From the NCBI RefSeq assembly GCF_038630985.1, contig NZ_CP152049.1, forward strand, positions 5,228,501 to 5,292,500: 64,000 bases of DNA, written 5' to 3'. The number at the start of each line of letters is the position of its first letter. Within the stretch, counting starts at the first letter, position 1. The notes beneath the pieces are model-generated. The model was not told the DNA's origin. It searched no databases and saw only the letters and a program-made list of their open reading frames with translations. Both the position numbers and the translations under genes were made by a program. The DNA is from Paenibacillus sp. FSL H8-0548. Lineage in GTDB: Bacteria > Bacillota > Bacilli > Paenibacillales > Paenibacillaceae. Positions 61,522-64,000 of the stretch are shown in pieces.

Positions 61522-63219
61522 TTATTTCGCTACGTTCGAATACCACTCGTTAACTTCCTTCGTAATATCGTCGCCGCCAGAGGATTTCCAGCTTTTCACG
61601 AACTCATCAAACGCTTCAGCTGGCTTTGCGCCATAAATAATTTCGTTGAACGTTTGAGCTTCGATTTTTTTCAAATAGTCCATACGAGATTTCATTGTTT
61701 TTGTAGCAGGTCCTACAAACATATCTTTTTTGGAAATGTCTTCTTGTTCCATAATAACTGTTGCTGCAAGCGCCGTTGCCGGACCATACTGTGCAACAAC
61801 CTCTTTCTCACGATAGGTTTTCGCTTCATTGCCTTCCGCTAGGTTAAGCAGTGCTTTAAATTGTGCGTCAGGAATACGTGCGCCGTCCCGTACAATGAAG
61901 TAACGCAGTGGAGCAGTTATTGCTCCGCCAGGAACATCATCCAAATACAATGGATTGCCGTTTGCATCAAGCGCATAATCATAGCCTTCAAATACGCCAT
62001 TCTCAAATGGACTGCCTTCTTGCGGATCAGCTAGATTATCAAATAGATAGTTCTCGTAAGTGAAGAAGGCTTCTGGATTTTTCATATTTTTGTTGATCAG
62101 AATAACACCGTTTACGAAATGTGTACCGTGACGCATAGCAGTACCATCTTCACCTGTAGGAATCGCATAAGGCTTCCATACTGCGCCCTCTACGTTTTTC
62201 GCTGTATCAAGCAATGGCCAGCCGCTCATCCAGTAAGGTCCTGGAATAATGCCTGCTGTTCCAGCTACTGCCGGCTCAGAGGTTTTGTTCTCATCCCATA
62301 GTGCCGCTTCTTTCGGAATATAGCCTTTGTCGCGCCATTCTTTAAGTTTTATTAGACCTTGCTTCATGCCTGGGTTTGTTGAGCCGTATTCAAGCGTTCC
62401 ATCTTCTGCTACGTTCCACTGTGTTGGAAGCGTGCCGTATGCGCCGAATACCCATGACGGATCACCCATCCATGTGCTCATTGACGTTTTGAAGCCAACG
62501 CTTAGCGGGACAACTTTGTCTGGAGCAAGCCCTTGTGGATTATTGTTTTTAAATGCTTCCATCACTGTTTCAAGCTCAGCAATCGTTGTTGGAGCCTTCA
62601 TATTAAGCTTATCCAGCCAATCCTGACGTATCCATAGCAAGTAATCGCTATTGTAAGCATAATCCAGCAAAGGAATACCCATACGCTTGCCGTCATTGAT
62701 ATATGAATTCCACACGCTGGAATCCAGATTCATAGCCGTTTTCCATTTCTCGCCTGCATATTTATCGAATAACGCTCCAGCATCCTGGAACATGCCCGAA
62801 TCAATAAGATCCTGCGCCAGCAGCTTGTCGTTGATCATGACAACGTCCGGCATTTGCTGTCCTGAAGACATAGCAAGACGCATTTTCGTAGCGAAGGCTC
62901 CATTGGTATCCGTTACTGACCAAAGGGACTCTACTTTAATGCCAAGCGTTTCAAGTGCCCATTTGGTTGCAACGTTGTTATCGATCGTTTCTCCTTCACG
63001 GAAAGTAAGCGCTGGATCTACTCCCCATGCCGTTGAGATGGAAACTGCTGGATCATACTTCTCCTTGTAAGGATTCTCTTCATTTCCTCCAGCAGTGTTC
63101 CCGTTCGTCGTATTCGTCGGTTCAACCTTATTGCCGCTATTAGAGCAGCCGACAATGGCTGCTACGATGAGAAGCATACAAAGTGTAAACGTGTACCGTT
63201 TTTTGGATTTTGTATTCAT
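61522..63219 (-). CDS. Extracellular solute-binding lipoprotein, LipO/LplA type
   Basis: 565-residue binding protein of a CUT1-type importer for a (poly)saccharide breakdown product. Signal with lipobox IVGCSNS, Asn/Gly/Thr linker, then the long LipO-type binding domain. GGGGGATTACA supports ATG 63219 over the upstream 63234. Read first in the operon; the terminator behind it would make more binding protein than permease. Probably controlled by the AraC-type regulator upstream. Confidence 0.94.
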   Translation of the reverse strand: MNTKSKKRYTFTLCMLLIVAAIVGCSNSGNKVEPTNTTNGNTAGGNEENPYKEKYDPAVSISTAWGVDPALTFREGETIDNNVATKWALETLGIKVESLWSVTDTNGAFATKMRLAMSSGQQMPDVVMINDKLLAQDLIDSGMFQDAGALFDKYAGEKWKTAMNLDSSVWNSYINDGKRMGIPLLDYAYNSDYLLWIRQDWLDKLNMKAPTTIAELETVMEAFKNNNPQGLAPDKVVPLSVGFKTSMSTWMGDPSWVFGAYGTLPTQWNVAEDGTLEYGSTNPGMKQGLIKLKEWRDKGYIPKEAALWDENKTSEPAVAGTAGIIPGPYWMSGWPLLDTAKNVEGAVWKPYAIPTGEDGTAMRHGTHFVNGVILINKNMKNPEAFFTYENYLFDNLADPQEGSPFENGVFEGYDYALDANGNPLYLDDVPGGAITAPLRYFIVRDGARIPDAQFKALLNLAEGNEAKTYREKEVVAQYGPATALAATVIMEQEDISKKDMFVGPATKTMKSRMDYLKKIEAQTFNEIIYGAKPAEAFDEFVKSWKSSGGDDITKEVNEWYSNVAK

Positions 63220-63322
63220 TGTAATCCCCCTCATGATTATGTTCTACATGTCTAATTATAGGTTCAGCAACAGTTGCAGCCTATGACACAATGCGAACAT
63301 ATCAGCACCTTTTGCAACTAGT

Positions 63323-64000
63323 TTATTGCTCACGGAACTCTTGAGGCGTCATCCCATAATATTTTTTAAACGTTTTGCTAAAATATTGCGGATTCTGATA
63401 CCCTAGCTCACTCGTTATTTCATAAATTTTCATATTTGTATTTTTAAGTAAATAGAGTGCCCGCTCCATTTTCATCCCAATAATCCACTCACTTAAGCTT
63501 TCTCCCGTTTCTGCCTTAAATACCTTCGAGAGATAAACGGGATGCAAAAACACCCGATCTGCAATCGTCTTTACCGTCGTATCCTTGCTTAGATTGTTCG
63601 CGACGATCTCCTGCACCTGCTTCACAATGAAGCTCTTTGCGCTCTCTTCATTGACCGACAGCTCACTTTCAAGCTTGCGCAGCACGCCAATCGACCATTC
63701 CTCAAGCCGATCTGGAGACAGGACAACCGTCTGATCCAAAATAAAATCAATGCCTAGCTCATTAATTTGCGACACATATTGTCCTTGACGATGTGCGATA
63801 TACATAAAAGCATTCGTCAGCGCCAAATAGACCTCATATAAATGCTCTCTGGAGTGCCTTGTATTTTTTAAGTCAGTAAAAACATCTTTAATTTTCTGCT
63901 CTACCGCATCCCAGCGCTTCGATTCCAGCAGCGTAATAATCGTAGGCGGTTTATACAAGCTTTCCATTGATTTGACGAAAATATTATCTTTGCTTACTCG
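63323..64000 (-). CDS. AraC-type regulator, probably YesN response regulator (5' end outside)
   Basis: The frame is open to base 64000; 225 C-terminal residues are visible. It ends in an AraC double HTH: VKTIADRVFLHPVYLSKVF and IYEITSELGYQNPQYFSKTF. The helical region before it resembles the linker of YesN-type regulators, which are usually about 500-540 residues, so a receiver domain and a kinase gene are expected beyond the window. It precedes the LipO-type importer in the same direction. Confidence 0.88.
   Translation of the reverse strand, partial: RVSKDNIFVKSMESLYKPPTIITLLESKRWDAVEQKIKDVFTDLKNTRHSREHLYEVYLALTNAFMYIAHRQGQYVSQINELGIDFILDQTVVLSPDRLEEWSIGVLRKLESELSVNEESAKSFIVKQVQEIVANNLSKDTTVKTIADRVFLHPVYLSKVFKAETGESLSEWIIGMKMERALYLLKNTNMKIYEITSELGYQNPQYFSKTFKKYYGMTPQEFREQ

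Noticed and set aside
61345-61842. Plus-strand frame of 165 codons
   Set aside because: Its first part translates the 99-bp element and its rest is antisense to the LipO-type gene.

Overview
The window looks like chromosome of an endospore-forming Bacillota, most probably Paenibacillus or a close relative. It carries spore genes (cwlJ, gerQ, an alpha/beta-type SASP behind a sigma-G-like promoter, a YjcZ-like small protein, a YheC/YheD-like ATP-grasp protein), a tryptophan T-box leader, many carbohydrate ABC importers with YesM/YesN-type regulators, Bacillus-type gene pairs (ycgR-ycgQ, ctaB-sco) and strong AGGAGG ribosome binding sites. No rRNA, tRNA, CRISPR array or prophage was seen.

Layout. 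1-2.65 kb: manganese-type ABC importer (partial permease, ATPase, lipoprotein) with a promoter and a possible MntR-like operator. 2.8-6.7 kb: class B PBP, membrane transglutaminase-like protein and small membrane protein in one operon. 6.8-16.98 kb: MFS transporter, YjcZ-like peptide, Toprim protein, Sco and heme O synthase, CwlJ/GerQ, YfhP, SASP, trpS with its T-box, and a ycgR-ycgQ operon under a near-perfect Zur box. 16.98-19.77 kb is accessory: seven 112-bp tandem repeats, a decayed IS3-family element, one unknown gene and short mobile repeats. 19.8-28.6 kb: chemoreceptor, FhuF-like reductase with FAH-family hydrolase, cell-wall enzymes (polysaccharide deacetylase, LysM/3D protein, CAP protein with repeats, amidase) and a coupled padR-DUF1700-DUF4097 operon. 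28.6-47.3 kb is devoted to plant-polysaccharide sugars: Gfo/Idh oxidoreductase, isomerase, GH31 alpha-xylosidase and AraC regulator; a GH2 enzyme with a divergent ArsR-type regulator; and a seven-gene importer operon with GH43 enzyme and two-component system. 47.4-58.2 kb: lipoprotein, MFS, ROK protein, an autoregulated MBL/TetR pair, ribokinase, a PurA-type synthetase with divergent LysR gene, ATP-grasp protein and a polytopic glycosyltransferase-like protein. 58.2-59.3 kb is non-coding and repeat-filled. 59.35-64 kb: LplB/LplC/LipO-type importer and a partial AraC-type regulator.

The least ordinary material lies between genes: (i) a 99-bp element found three times, always in the same orientation directly after the T-tract of an intrinsic terminator; (ii) a 194-bp element with terminal inverted repeats, two copies plus a 71-bp internal-deletion derivative; (iii) the 112-bp array, whose units show compensatory changes in a hairpin, plus a solitary truncated relative 14 kb away; (iv) a 230-bp direct repeat at 58.3 and 58.85 kb. 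Several regulatory regions are legible at base level: the Zur box of ycgRQ, the triple operator between GH2 and its regulator, the double TetR operator, and the LysR palindrome next to the purA-like gene.
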